The position numbers and the translations under genes were made by a program. Under the pieces are notes generated by a model, which saw only the letters and a list, made by a program, of their open reading frames with translations, was not told the DNA's origin and made no database searches. 63,167 nucleotides of DNA from Bacteroidales bacterium UBA6244 (GTDB taxonomy: Bacteria; Bacteroidota; Bacteroidia; Bacteroidales; F082). How positions within the stretch are numbered: position 1 is the stretch's first letter; each line of letters begins with the position of its first letter. The stretch spans positions 1 through 63,167 of the forward strand of contig DJVY01000186.1 of NCBI GenBank assembly GCA_002440885.1, read 5' to 3'. Positions 1 through 9,060 of the stretch are shown here, piece after piece.

Positions 1-69
1 GGCAAACATACAAAACACGTTTTAAGTGTATTGGAAGAATTTTACCTTTGAATGGGTGTTGGCTAAGTG

Positions 70-882
70 TTAACTGTTTGTTAATGCGGTCAGTATATTT
101 TGATCTGCATTTTCAGGGATGATTTGGAGGTATTGGGTTGGCGACCATCCTGAGAAGGACTTGAACTCATTGATTAGATGAGCCTGATCGTAGTAATTGC
201 AGGCAAAAGCAATACTAGGCCAACTCTGGTTTTTTTTATCCTTTACGAGTTTTAATACAGCATTGAATTTGTTGAGTCGATGAATTTGTTTTGGGGTGAG
301 GCCAACTTTCTCTCTGAAAAGGGTGATTAGGTGTTTATTTGTGATGTCCAGCTTTTCGGAAATCTCCTGGATACTGTTTTCATTACTGCTTATTTCCAGT
401 GCTTTAAGGGCAATGTCGATTTTATCAGAGGATTTGCTTTTTGTGGTTACTTTGAGAAAAAAGTATTTGTTCAGGCTTTTTTTAATTTCATCTGTTTTGT
501 TACACGTTTTGAGTCCTTCCATTAACCGTGCTATTTCCTGGTTATAGGCTTGCGCCAGAGGTACAATTGCATCATGGTATTTATCAATTGATTCGTTAAT
601 TAAATGATATAATCCACCTTTCTTGAATTTTATACCAATTACATTATTCGTGTTTTTCCGGTTTATAAAATAGAATTTCGTGTGAGGACCAATCAACAAG
701 TTGTGATCGACAATGGTTTCTTCTCCGCGATGGTTTTTGTAGCCAATCTGATCTCCAAAGCTCAGGATAATGCTGGCGCTCCCATCGGGGAGCACTTTTA
801 TGGCTTCGTCGCCGGGCTCACCAACCCAATAGTAGTCAATAGACTTTGCCAAACACGGATGTGGTGAGAGATGATGAATCAT
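70..882 (-). CDS. AraC-family transcriptional regulator
   Basis: Predicted transcription factor of about 270 residues. The C-terminal ~100 residues form an AraC-type double helix-turn-helix: a first helix region around 'ISEKLDITNKHLITLFREKVG' in part (ISEKLDI...LITLFREKVGLTPKQ) and the typical family ending with FKSFSGWSPTQY. The N-terminal half (LPDGSASIILSFGD, then a GPHTKFYF segment) looks like the small ligand-sensing domain found in many Bacteroidota AraC proteins; its ligand is unknown. I start at the ATG at 882 (MIHHLSPHPCLAKSIDYYW), because the 18 residues upstream in the longer frame do not look conserved. It stands alone, convergent with nothing in the window, so its target cannot be inferred. 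The family call is secure; its role is not. Confidence 0.85.
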   Translation of the reverse strand: MIHHLSPHPCLAKSIDYYWVGEPGDEAIKVLPDGSASIILSFGDQIGYKNHRGEETIVDHNLLIGPHTKFYFINRKNTNNVIGIKFKKGGLYHLINESIDKYHDAIVPLAQAYNQEIARLMEGLKTCNKTDEIKKSLNKYFFLKVTTKSKSSDKIDIALKALEISSNENSIQEISEKLDITNKHLITLFREKVGLTPKQIHRLNKFNAVLKLVKDKKNQSWPSIAFACNYYDQAHLINEFKSFSGWSPTQYLQIIPENADQNILTALTNS

Positions 883-1042
883 TTTTTTGTGGCTTTGATG
901 CAAATATAAACAGATTTTCACAGAATCATGTGACAAACAGAAACAAATGTATCCGAACGTATTAAATCGGGGAAATTCGTAAAAGTGAAGTTGAAATTTA
1001 TGATCTAGGAAATAAAGTGGAAGGGATTTCTCTGCGTTACCG

Positions 1043-1492
1043 CTATCTTTTCATGTGTCGGTCAATTTCTCGCTTGTGGTCTTTTTCTTTTAAATTCTCT
1101 CGTTTGTCGTAATAATGCTTTCCTTTAGCTAGAGCAATTTCGAGTTTAGCTAATCCTTTTTCGTTGATAAACAACACAATAGGAACTATAGTCATGCTTT
1201 TCTCTTTGACTTTGGTGTTTAGCTTTTTAAGTTCTCTGGCTGTGAGCAACAGTTTGCGGTCGCGTTTGGCTAAATGGTTGTTATAGGTTCCATAGCTGTA
1301 CTCTGCAATGTGCATTGCTCTAACAAACAATTCCCCCCCCTCAAACAGGCAATAGGAATCGGCAAGACTGGCTTTTCCGTTACGCAACGATTTGATCTCT
1401 GTACCAGTAAGCACAATACCAGCTACCAATCTTTCGATCAGGTAAAACTCCCAGGAGGCCCTCTTATTTTTTATCCGAATATTATTTTCCAT
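1043..1492 (-). CDS. smpB: SsrA-binding protein SmpB
   Basis: Cytoplasmic tmRNA-binding protein needed for trans-translation, the rescue of stalled ribosomes. The 149-residue length is normal for the family. Visible hallmarks are the N-terminal IKNKRASWEF..LIERLVAGIVLTGTEIKSLR block, the LFVRAMHIAEYSYG strand, the HLAKRDRKLLL segment and the basic tail with GKHYYDKRE..KEKDHKREIDR, which is disordered until it enters the ribosomal A site. The start is the ATG at 1492. It is separated from the next gene (ttcA-like, same strand, upstream) by about 95 bases, so it may have its own promoter. No tmRNA gene is visible in this window. Confidence 0.97.
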   Translation of the reverse strand: MENNIRIKNKRASWEFYLIERLVAGIVLTGTEIKSLRNGKASLADSYCLFEGGELFVRAMHIAEYSYGTYNNHLAKRDRKLLLTARELKKLNTKVKEKSMTIVPIVLFINEKGLAKLEIALAKGKHYYDKRENLKEKDHKREIDRHMKR

Positions 1493-1586
1493 TGCAAATA
1501 AACTGCGACAAAAGTAGTGAATATTTTACACGCTTTTCCCGGCTGTTCTTAAGATAATTGCTGACGTTTCATATCCAAATATAAGG

Positions 1587-2330
1587 CTAAGGAAGGTATT
1601 CGTTGTCGATATGCTGAAGTGAATTAAAAAGATTTTGTTTCGCCTTGGAGTGAATAACCTCCATGTTCTTAATCAGTTGCCGGGCTGTAGTGCGTCTGGT
1701 TTTGTCTTCGTACGGACATTCATTTTTAAGCGGAGGATATTGTTTAATCTTAGCATAGGCCATAGTATCCGCATCTGTAAGCAGGATTAGTGGTCTGATC
1801 AGGAACAATGCGCCATCGAACATGCTGAGTTTGCCTGGAAGTGAGGATACATTGGCATGATAAGTCATGTTTATGATCAGGGTTTCAACTGCGTCATCCA
1901 TGTGATGACCCAGAGCAACTGAATTAAACCCATGGCTTTTGGCGAAAGTAAACAGTGCCTTTCTTCTGTGCCATGAGCAGACAAAACACGGTGCTTTTTT
2001 TCCGCGTCGCTCAAGGCCTGCCTCAATTTGAACGGTATGTATTTTTATCCCTAGCTGACCAGCTAATTCGTTGAGCCACAGTTCGTCAATCTGGTAGGGC
2101 ACATCAGAAACCTGAATGTGAATGCCTTCCAGTTCGAAACGTATGTCACCAAATTGTTGTAGTGCCACCAGACCTTCGAGCATGACAAGTGAGTCTTTTC
2201 CTCCTGAAACTGCCACAAGAATTTTGTCATCGGGAACAATCATGTTGTACTGGTGTATGGCCTTTGCCATATAGTTTCTTACATGTTCAAGGTGCTTTTT
2301 AGCACTTTTACTCATGTTCTCAGTACCCAT
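1587..2330 (-). CDS. ttcA: TtcA-like tRNA 2-thiocytidine biosynthesis ATPase
   Basis: PP-loop ATPase that probably thiolates cytidine 32 of some tRNAs. It has the PP-loop SGGKDS at about residues 42-47 and the TtcA-type CFVC pair (CxxC) followed later by a third cysteine in NECPYEDKTRR, which in TtcA bind an iron-sulfur cluster; GHHMDDAVETL is the other conserved block. The gene follows parE by two bases, so the pair is translationally linked. The longest frame begins with TTG at 2336; ATG codons at 2330 and 2315 are more likely starts. The family also contains TilS (which lacks these cysteines), so TtcA is preferred over TilS; other members of the TtcA group with different substrates cannot be ruled out. 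Confidence 0.85.
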   Translation of the reverse strand: MGTENMSKSAKKHLEHVRNYMAKAIHQYNMIVPDDKILVAVSGGKDSLVMLEGLVALQQFGDIRFELEGIHIQVSDVPYQIDELWLNELAGQLGIKIHTVQIEAGLERRGKKAPCFVCSWHRRKALFTFAKSHGFNSVALGHHMDDAVETLIINMTYHANVSSLPGKLSMFDGALFLIRPLILLTDADTMAYAKIKQYPPLKNECPYEDKTRRTTARQLIKNMEVIHSKAKQNLFNSLQHIDNEYLP

Positions 2331-2332
2331 AC

Positions 2333-4198
2333 TCAAGCTACTTTGCTTTCGGTTTCAAGGATGGTATCATCTTCAATTCGCAGGTTGTCGATGATGAAAT
2401 TTTGGCGTTCAGGTGTGTTCTTTCCCATATAAAAGGCAAGTGTCTCCACCACGGACGATTCACGACGCAGGATCACCGGTTCAAGGCGGATGTTTTGCCC
2501 GATGAAATGTTTAAACTCATCTGGCGATATTTCGCCAAGTCCTTTGAATCGGGTTATCTCGGGATTTGGCTTTAATTCGTTAATGGCCTCATAACGTTCG
2601 GTGTCGGAATAGCAATACCGTGTTTTTTGTTTGTTGCGTACCCTGAAAAGTGGAGTTTGCAGGATGTAAACATGGCCGGCTTTTACCAAATCGGGATAAA
2701 ACTGCAGAAAAAAAGTAAGTAGGAGGAGTCGTATGTGCATGCCATCGACGTCTGCGTCGGTTGCGATTACAATGTTGTTATAACGCAGATTTTCAATACT
2801 TTCATCAATATTTAAAGCCGCTTGCAACAGGTTGAACTCTTCGTTCTGATAAACTATTTTTTTGCTTAATCCATAGCAGTTCAAAGGCTTTCCTTTCAAG
2901 CTAAAAACGGCCTGGGTTTGTACATTCCTTGATTTAGTAATCGATCCACTTGCTGAATCACCTTCTGTAATAAATAAAGTAGTGTCCAGTCGATTTTCAT
3001 GATTTGTGTTGAAATGAATCCTGCAATCGCGCAATTTTTTGTTGTGCAAGCTGGCCTTTTTTACACTTTCTTTGGCCAGTTTCTTAATGCCAGCCATTTC
3101 TTTCCGTTCCTTTTCCGATTGCAAGAGTTTGCGCAATAGTTCTTCAGCAGTTTCGCTATGGATGTGCAGATAATCGTCAAGGTTACGGGTTATGATATCA
3201 TGGATATAGTTTCTGATGGTTTGACCATTGGGTTCAAGGTACTGAGAGCCGAGTTTTGTTTTTGTTTGCGATTCAAAAACAGGCTCTTGCACTTTAATAC
3301 TGATCGCTGCCACAATGGAGGTACGTATATCGCTGGTGTCGAAATCTTTTTTGTAAAAGTCTCTAATGGTCTTTACAAGAGCTTCTCTGAAAGCATTTTG
3401 ATGTGTTCCGCCCTGGGTAGTGTGCTGCCCGTTGACAAACGAAAAGTACTCTTCGCTATACGAGCGTGAACTGTGGGAGAAAGCACACTCAAAGTCGCCT
3501 TCTTTTATGTGGATTATAGGATAAAGTACCGGTCCGTTTCCATTAATATTGTGTTCAAGCAGGTCGATAAGCCCGTTTTTCGCGAACATTTTTTGACCAT
3601 TGAAATTTATTGTCAGACCATTATTTAAAAAACAATAATTCCACAGCATTTCTTCGATATACTCAAACAGGTAGTGGTAGTTGCCAAAAAGCTCCTGATC
3701 GGGTGTAAACGTAATAAGTGTTCCTTGTTTGAGGGAACATTCCTGCAAAGGCTCGTCGTTAGTGATGTCGCCTCGTTCGAATACCACGATTTTAGTTTTG
3801 CCTTCGCGAATGGATTGAGCTGTAAATCTTGAAGATAAAGCATTTACGGCTTTTGATCCGACACCATTCAGACCGACAGCTTTTTTAAAAACTTTTGAAT
3901 CGTATTTTGCTCCTGTATTTATTTTACTTACACATTCAATAACTTTGCCAAGAGGCATTCCTCGACCATAATCGCGAACTGAAACTTCTGCATCGCTTAC
4001 CTGCACATCAATCTGATGTCCATGTCCCATCACGAATTCGTCGATGGCATTGTCGATAACTTCCTTAAGTAATACATAAATGCCGTCATCCTGCGAGCTT
4101 CCATCTCCCAATTTACCTATATACATCCCCGGTCTCAGCCTGATGTGTTCTTTCCAATCTAACGATCTGATACTGTCGTCTGTGTATTCTGCGGACAT
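2333..4198 (-). CDS. parE: DNA topoisomerase IV subunit B (ParE)
   Basis: ATPase subunit of a type IIA topoisomerase, 621 residues, matching the short (non-insert) ParE of Bacteroidota. The GHKL ATPase motifs are clear: KEVIDNAIDEF (45-55), GRGMPLG (78-84) and GLNGVGSKAVNAL (109-121). The transducer domain follows, and the Toprim domain shows TEGDSASGS and DADVDGMHIRLL. The C-terminus ends shortly after the QNFIIDNL segment, as in ParE and GyrB. The shorter length and the N-terminal sequence favour ParE over GyrB. No parC gene is adjacent: the gene immediately downstream is ttcA-like. ParE works with ParC to decatenate daughter chromosomes. Confidence 0.93.
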   Translation of the reverse strand: MSAEYTDDSIRSLDWKEHIRLRPGMYIGKLGDGSSQDDGIYVLLKEVIDNAIDEFVMGHGHQIDVQVSDAEVSVRDYGRGMPLGKVIECVSKINTGAKYDSKVFKKAVGLNGVGSKAVNALSSRFTAQSIREGKTKIVVFERGDITNDEPLQECSLKQGTLITFTPDQELFGNYHYLFEYIEEMLWNYCFLNNGLTINFNGQKMFAKNGLIDLLEHNINGNGPVLYPIIHIKEGDFECAFSHSSRSYSEEYFSFVNGQHTTQGGTHQNAFREALVKTIRDFYKKDFDTSDIRTSIVAAISIKVQEPVFESQTKTKLGSQYLEPNGQTIRNYIHDIITRNLDDYLHIHSETAEELLRKLLQSEKERKEMAGIKKLAKESVKKASLHNKKLRDCRIHFNTNHENRLDTTLFITEGDSASGSITKSRNVQTQAVFSLKGKPLNCYGLSKKIVYQNEEFNLLQAALNIDESIENLRYNNIVIATDADVDGMHIRLLLLTFFLQFYPDLVKAGHVYILQTPLFRVRNKQKTRYCYSDTERYEAINELKPNPEITRFKGLGEISPDEFKHFIGQNIRLEPVILRRESSVVETLAFYMGKNTPERQNFIIDNLRIEDDTILETESKVA

Positions 4199-4296
4199 AT
4201 TTCTCCTAATTTGGCGCGAAATTAAAAACTTAATCCTTCACAAATGCGGATGACCCGGTTAAGTTGTTAAATGGAGGCTGTTGAAAAAATAAGGAC

Positions 4297-4326
4297 AAAA
4301 AAAAGAGGCAACCAACAGATTGCCTC
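4297..4326 (-). terminator. intrinsic terminator after the DUF2892 gene
   Basis: A perfect 7-bp stem, GAGGCAA (4305-4311 on the plus strand) with TTGCCTC (4320-4326), has an 8-base loop. Read on the minus strand it is followed by eight T residues (4304-4297). It lies 20 bases past the stop of the minus-strand DUF2892 gene and would end that transcript before parE. Confidence 0.8.
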
Positions 4327-4345
4327 ATAATGGATTAGATTTAAA

Positions 4346-4534
4346 TCAGTCTTTCTGTTTTTTTGTGGAGATTTTGAAAGGCGAATAGGCCGGACAATAT
4401 CCCGAGAAAGCAGTTAAAAGGGGAACGATGGCAATCAGCCCCCACCAACTTTGGTAATAGTACCCGACAGCAGCAATGACTAATGCAAGCAATACCCGGA
4501 TAGTTTTGTCAAGAGTTCCAACGTTTTTTTCCAT
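4346..4534 (-). CDS. DUF2892 small membrane protein
   Basis: A 62-residue inner-membrane protein of the DUF2892 family (the family also seen as the membrane part of YgaP). It has the usual N-terminal EKNVGTLDKTIRVLLA helix, a second hydrophobic helix around WWGLIAIVPLLTAF and the conserved GYCPAYSPF ending. The function is unknown. I use the ATG at 4534, which gives the typical MxKNVG start; a second in-frame ATG lies at 4543. It is a single-gene unit, with a terminator just downstream. Confidence 0.85.
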   Translation of the reverse strand: MEKNVGTLDKTIRVLLALVIAAVGYYYQSWWGLIAIVPLLTAFSGYCPAYSPFKISTKKQKD

Positions 4535-4635
4535 AGTTATCATTTTAGTGCTACAAAATTACCCAATATTCGGATGGGATAATCTGCTATAAATCATACG
4601 CCGAAGATGTATAATGAAATTGGTCAGGGAAGGGG

Positions 4636-5541
4636 TTAAGTATTGGAAACATCCTTTTTAAGACGCAATTTTCCAAATGAAATCAGCAGCACACCGATAA
4701 TTGTGAACAGCCCTCCAATAATTTGCCAAAAATTTGGAAATGTTCCAAAATACAAAAAGGCTCCCACCAGAACAAATAGACTGCGGACACTTCTAACCAT
4801 GGTAGCTTTCGACATTTCAATGTTTTTGAGTGCGAGATATCCAAGTATTCCGGATAAGAAAGGTCCCATAAGTGAACCAATGCCAATATTTAATAAGGCT
4901 TCGCTTTCAATCTTTACAGGTAAACCAAGCCAGAGGACAGAGATTCCGGCAACGATGAATAAAAGCAAAAGTCTGGCTGTGGCAAGGTATGAAGCGTCAA
5001 AATATTTCAGTTGCTTTTTTGCCACCAGTGTTGACAGGCTAAAAATAAATCCGGACATAAAAATATATTGCGCTCCTGGAACAAAAAGGCTGTCTGCCTG
5101 AGAAACTCCCGTGACGCTTATCAATACTGCTCCCGAAAGGGTAATAGCTAACCCTGTGAACTCGATGGTGTTAAACCTTTCTTTTAGAAAAAGTATGCCC
5201 ATGGCCACAACAAACAAGGGATTTACATTCGAAAGAAACGAAACGATAGCAGGGTTTTCGATGGTGTCGAGGGATAGAAAAAATAGAAATGTGCCTACCA
5301 TTTCCAGCGCAGAGATAAGAGATAAACTCCACCAGCTGCGCGGGCTAATCTGCTTTATCCCTTTCTGCTTTTTAAACGAAAAGAAATAAATCAAATTCCA
5401 AACGATGCCCAAACCGAACCAATAGAAACCAAATTGTGCCAGATGAACAACATTAAGGGCCGCTTTACTAAAAATATATACATTGCTCATGGCCAAAGCC
5501 GCCCCTAAAGCAAACAAAACCCCTTTGGTGTTTTTTGTCAT
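4636..5541 (-). CDS. EamA/DMT-family transporter
   Basis: A 301-residue integral membrane protein with about ten predicted transmembrane helices in two EamA halves (residues ~5-140 and ~155-292). The second half contains the usual PFLSGILGYLALKNIEMSKATMVRS region, and the helix-breaking glycines expected at the ends of EamA repeats are present. Such proteins usually export small metabolites, or nucleotide sugars in some cases. The start codon lies 4 bases after the stop of the flippase gene on the same strand, so the two are probably co-transcribed. That fits an envelope or polysaccharide role, but the substrate cannot be read from sequence. Confidence 0.85.
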   Translation of the reverse strand: MTKNTKGVLFALGAALAMSNVYIFSKAALNVVHLAQFGFYWFGLGIVWNLIYFFSFKKQKGIKQISPRSWWSLSLISALEMVGTFLFFLSLDTIENPAIVSFLSNVNPLFVVAMGILFLKERFNTIEFTGLAITLSGAVLISVTGVSQADSLFVPGAQYIFMSGFIFSLSTLVAKKQLKYFDASYLATARLLLLFIVAGISVLWLGLPVKIESEALLNIGIGSLMGPFLSGILGYLALKNIEMSKATMVRSVRSLFVLVGAFLYFGTFPNFWQIIGGLFTIIGVLLISFGKLRLKKDVSNT

Positions 5542-5545
5542 ATGT

Positions 5546-6850
5546 TTAAGATGGTCGGTTGGTTTTCAGTAGTAAGGAAATCATGCGTTTTATTTCAATC
5601 AAATCGTTTCGCGAAATAAGCCAGTCTTTAAGCGTGGTTTTGGTTTCCTTCTTAAATATAAGGTATTGAGCCAACACCGTGATGGAGTAACTAATGGAAG
5701 CCGCAACAGCCGCACCAATATAACTGTGAATAGCAATAAATGGGATGGCGGTTATCAGGGTAATAATAAAACCAATGGCGTTTACTTTCATGCTTACACT
5801 AGGTTTTCCCGTTCCTGCAAAGTAGCCGCTAAATATCGTGTTTGCTGACAGGGCAAGCACTCCAGGGCTCAATGCGATGATAAGGATTTTCAGATCCGCG
5901 AAATCTTTTTTAAACATGAACAGGTACAAATCTGTAGGGATGACAATTAAAACAATCAGAGCTAAAATTGTGATGACCACTGACAATTTCATGAGCTGAA
6001 TTGTGAGGCGGGCGGCATATTTGTTGTCGGTTTGTCCGGCTATGGATGAAAACTGAACCAACGAAATGCTTTGTCCGATCAGGCGTAAACCCTCTGTGAG
6101 TTGAACCCCGACACCATAAATACCCACAGCCGGTAACCCGCCAAAATACCTGAGTATATAGTATGAAATTCGCTTGTTACCAATGTGTAATAAGTTGGCA
6201 ACCTGACTTATAAACCCATACTTCAATACAGCCAGCGAGGTTTGTGACCATCCCTGTATTTTTAGTGGCTTTAGCCCTGGTATCAGGAAAACAAACGAAA
6301 GTCCGGCTCCAACACCATAAGCCATGTAAAGACAGTAAACAAAGGATGCAACCGCCTCTTCATGTAAAAAATAATATCTGATAACCACTGATATGAGCAG
6401 TGTTGTGATTTGAACTACGAATATGAAGTTGTAGGTTTTTATTCTGGTTTGGCCAATGAGCACATTGTAGTGGGTAAGCATTAACGCATTCAGCAAGGAA
6501 AGAAACAATACATGATGCTCGAAACCAGCAGGGATAAGCAATACAAGTAATTCTGGGAAAAAGTAGTTGCCACATTGAACAAAAAGGTAATACAATGCAC
6601 CGGAAAAAACTATCCAGCCGTATGCCGGAAAAAGTAGCTGGGCAAGAGGTTTTCGACTCGTGTAATAAATGATGCCACTGCCAGCAAGCAAATCGATAAA
6701 GAGTTGAATAAAGGTAACAGCCAGAATTATCAAACTTACAATACCAAATCCCGAGCTACCCAATTCTCTTGTCAGAACGATGAGTATCAGTAGATTGAAT
6801 GCCGCATTGAGCACCCTGCTTCCCGTTGTCCCTAAAATCTTGTTTACCAT
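5546..6850 (-). CDS. Wzx-like polysaccharide flippase (MOP superfamily)
   Basis: A 434-residue membrane protein with about twelve to fourteen hydrophobic segments, beginning MVNKILGTTGSRVLNAAFNL, which is the normal start of O-antigen or lipid-linked-oligosaccharide flippases. Charged residues sit between helices, including KYGFISQVANLLHIGNKR at the middle of the chain, a pattern typical of Wzx/PST proteins. It probably moves undecaprenyl-linked sugar units across the inner membrane. It is divergent from the glycosyltransferase fusion at 6950, which supports a role in surface-glycan assembly, and is followed closely by the DMT transporter gene. Confidence 0.85.
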   Translation of the reverse strand: MVNKILGTTGSRVLNAAFNLLILIVLTRELGSSGFGIVSLIILAVTFIQLFIDLLAGSGIIYYTSRKPLAQLLFPAYGWIVFSGALYYLFVQCGNYFFPELLVLLIPAGFEHHVLFLSLLNALMLTHYNVLIGQTRIKTYNFIFVVQITTLLISVVIRYYFLHEEAVASFVYCLYMAYGVGAGLSFVFLIPGLKPLKIQGWSQTSLAVLKYGFISQVANLLHIGNKRISYYILRYFGGLPAVGIYGVGVQLTEGLRLIGQSISLVQFSSIAGQTDNKYAARLTIQLMKLSVVITILALIVLIVIPTDLYLFMFKKDFADLKILIIALSPGVLALSANTIFSGYFAGTGKPSVSMKVNAIGFIITLITAIPFIAIHSYIGAAVAASISYSITVLAQYLIFKKETKTTLKDWLISRNDLIEIKRMISLLLKTNRPS

Positions 6851-6949
6851 AGAGCAATAATCGCAAAAATAAACATAATCGCAATGCGTTACTTTGTTAT
6901 TTTTGTGGTTCGTAAAGATGCAGTTTAGTCGAAAAAATTTAGGTAATCA

Positions 6950-8911
6950 ATGCAGCTGTCGGTAATTATAGTCAATTATAATGTAGAGTACTTTCTTGAG
7001 CAATGCCTTTATTCGGTTCGTAAGTCGATTTCAGGCATTGATGCGGAGGTAATTGTTGTCGACAACAACAGCATCGATGGCTCGAACGAAATGGTTCGTC
7101 AGAAATTTCCAGAGGTCAAACTCATCGAAAACAAAGACAACAAAGGTTTTTCTAAAGCCAACAACCAAGGAATTACCATTTCGAAAGGTAGGTATGTTTT
7201 GCTCTTAAATCCCGATACTGTCGTAGAGGATGATACTTTTAGCAAGATTATTGCCTTCATGGATACCCATCCGGAAGCTGGTGCACTGGGAGTTAAGATG
7301 GTTGATGGAGCCGGCAATTTTTTGCCCGAATCGAAACGCGGATTGCCAACTCCTCTCACTTCCTTTTACAAAATGTTTGGTTTAAGCTCTCTTTTTCCGC
7401 GTAGTAGTAGGTTTGCCCGATATCATCTGGGACATTTGGATAAGGACAAAACCCACGAGGTAGAAATTCTGGCCGGGGCATTCATGCTCCTGCGGCGTTC
7501 AGTTCTCGACAAAATTGGTCTCCTCGACGAAACATTTTTTATGTATGGTGAAGATATCGACTTGAGCTACAGGGTAATAAAAGCTGGATACAAGAACTTT
7601 TATTTTCCTGAAACACGGATCATACATTATAAAGGTGAAAGTACGAAAAAGGGAAGTGTGAATTATGTGTTGGTTTTTTATCACGCAATGGTAATTTTCG
7701 CCAACAAGCATTTTTCGCAAAAGAACGCACGTTTGTACACTTTGCTCATCAATCTGGCTATCTATTTCAGAGCGTTTTTATCGCTTATGTCCCGATTAAT
7801 TGACAGAATCTTCCTCCCTTTGCTGGATGCGGTTTTGTTATACGGTGGATTGTTTTTTATCAAGGAAGTATGGGGACGTGAAATCATTTATTCCACAGGA
7901 GGGGATTATCCCGATACGTTTCAGTTTTTTGTTTTGCCGGTTTATATTTTGTTGTGGGTGCTCTCGGTTTTCTTTATTGGCGGCTACGACCGACCGGTAA
8001 AGATGGGTAAATCGATTCTGGGTATGCTGATGGGGACTGTGGTAATTCTGGTTTTTTATGCCCTGTTGCCTGAGTGGTTGCGTTTTTCAAGGGCATTAAT
8101 TCTTTTTGGAACGCTCTGGGGTGTAGTGGTTTTACCGCTTATCCGTATGATTTTGGCATTGTTTCGGGTGTCGTGGATACAAATTGGTGACAATGAAGTG
8201 AGGCGATTTTTGGTCATTGGCGACAAACCAGAAGCGCGTCGTGTTTCCGACTTACTTTATGCTTCTTACATCAGGCCAAGTTTTGTAGGATGGGTTTCTC
8301 CTGATGAAAAACCAAGTGGAGATAAAGACTTTGTTGGGAATATTTCGCAGGTAGTTGACATCATACGGATTTATAAAATCAGTGAAGTGGTTTTTTGCTC
8401 AAAATCCATCCCTCATCAGGTGATAATCAACAAAATGACGGAATGGAAGTCAACGCAAACGGCCTATAAAATTGCGCCTGAAGATAGTTTATCCATTATC
8501 GGAAGTAATAGTATTCATACACAAGGTGACCTTTATACCGTGGATATACATGCTGTAGATAGTACGGCTAACCGGCGCAATAAGAGGCTTTTAGATATGG
8601 TGCTGGGTATGCTTTTTCTGGTCGCCAGCCCTTTGTTAATGTGGGTAATGAAGTCTCCTTTTGGGTTTATTTCGAATGTCATACAGGTCTTGTTTGGTTT
8701 CAGAAGCTGGGTAGGCTACCATCGGGTCGAAAAAGTTTATTACAAGTTACCTGTCATCCGAAAAGGCGTGTTAACCCCAATCAGCGCAATGAAACATCAG
8801 CAGTTTTCAGACGAAACCATTACCAATCTGAACCTGCTTTATGCACGTGATTATCGTGTATGGAAGGATGTGAACATTATTTTTTATGCCTTTCGTGATT
8901 TGGGTAACTAG
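6950..8911 (+). CDS. GT2 glycosyltransferase fused to a degenerate WcaJ/PGT-like membrane module
   Basis: A 653-residue two-part protein. Residues 1-~255 are a GT-A family 2 transferase of the rhamnosyltransferase WbbL type: SVIIVNYN (4-11), the nucleotide-binding VVDNNSIDGS (36-45), LLNPDT (85-90) and the acceptor-side FMYGEDIDLSYR (197-208). Residues ~265-410 hold several hydrophobic helices. Residues ~418-500 form a Rossmann-like domain (RRFLVIGDKPEARRV), as in WcaJ/EpsL-type polyprenyl-phosphate sugar transferases. The C-terminus keeps the KRLLDMVLG helix (545-553), the RSWVGYHRVE strand and the final VWKDVNIIFYAF segment of those enzymes but lacks the central RxERVGxxGxxF..KFR catalytic stretch. 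The GT2 part should be active; the second part is probably structural. Confidence 0.8.
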   Translation: MQLSVIIVNYNVEYFLEQCLYSVRKSISGIDAEVIVVDNNSIDGSNEMVRQKFPEVKLIENKDNKGFSKANNQGITISKGRYVLLLNPDTVVEDDTFSKIIAFMDTHPEAGALGVKMVDGAGNFLPESKRGLPTPLTSFYKMFGLSSLFPRSSRFARYHLGHLDKDKTHEVEILAGAFMLLRRSVLDKIGLLDETFFMYGEDIDLSYRVIKAGYKNFYFPETRIIHYKGESTKKGSVNYVLVFYHAMVIFANKHFSQKNARLYTLLINLAIYFRAFLSLMSRLIDRIFLPLLDAVLLYGGLFFIKEVWGREIIYSTGGDYPDTFQFFVLPVYILLWVLSVFFIGGYDRPVKMGKSILGMLMGTVVILVFYALLPEWLRFSRALILFGTLWGVVVLPLIRMILALFRVSWIQIGDNEVRRFLVIGDKPEARRVSDLLYASYIRPSFVGWVSPDEKPSGDKDFVGNISQVVDIIRIYKISEVVFCSKSIPHQVIINKMTEWKSTQTAYKIAPEDSLSIIGSNSIHTQGDLYTVDIHAVDSTANRRNKRLLDMVLGMLFLVASPLLMWVMKSPFGFISNVIQVLFGFRSWVGYHRVEKVYYKLPVIRKGVLTPISAMKHQQFSDETITNLNLLYARDYRVWKDVNIIFYAFRDLGN

Positions 8912-9060
8912 GAAATCAAACGTTTGCAACTGACTCTTTCCTCTGATAATGACTTCGTCGCTTGAATACTCCCATACATTTGTCGATTAAAAAAATTATA
9001 ACTTTAAAAAATAGCTTACTTTTGCGCCTTATAAAACGTGCAATCATCTATTAGTCGTTT

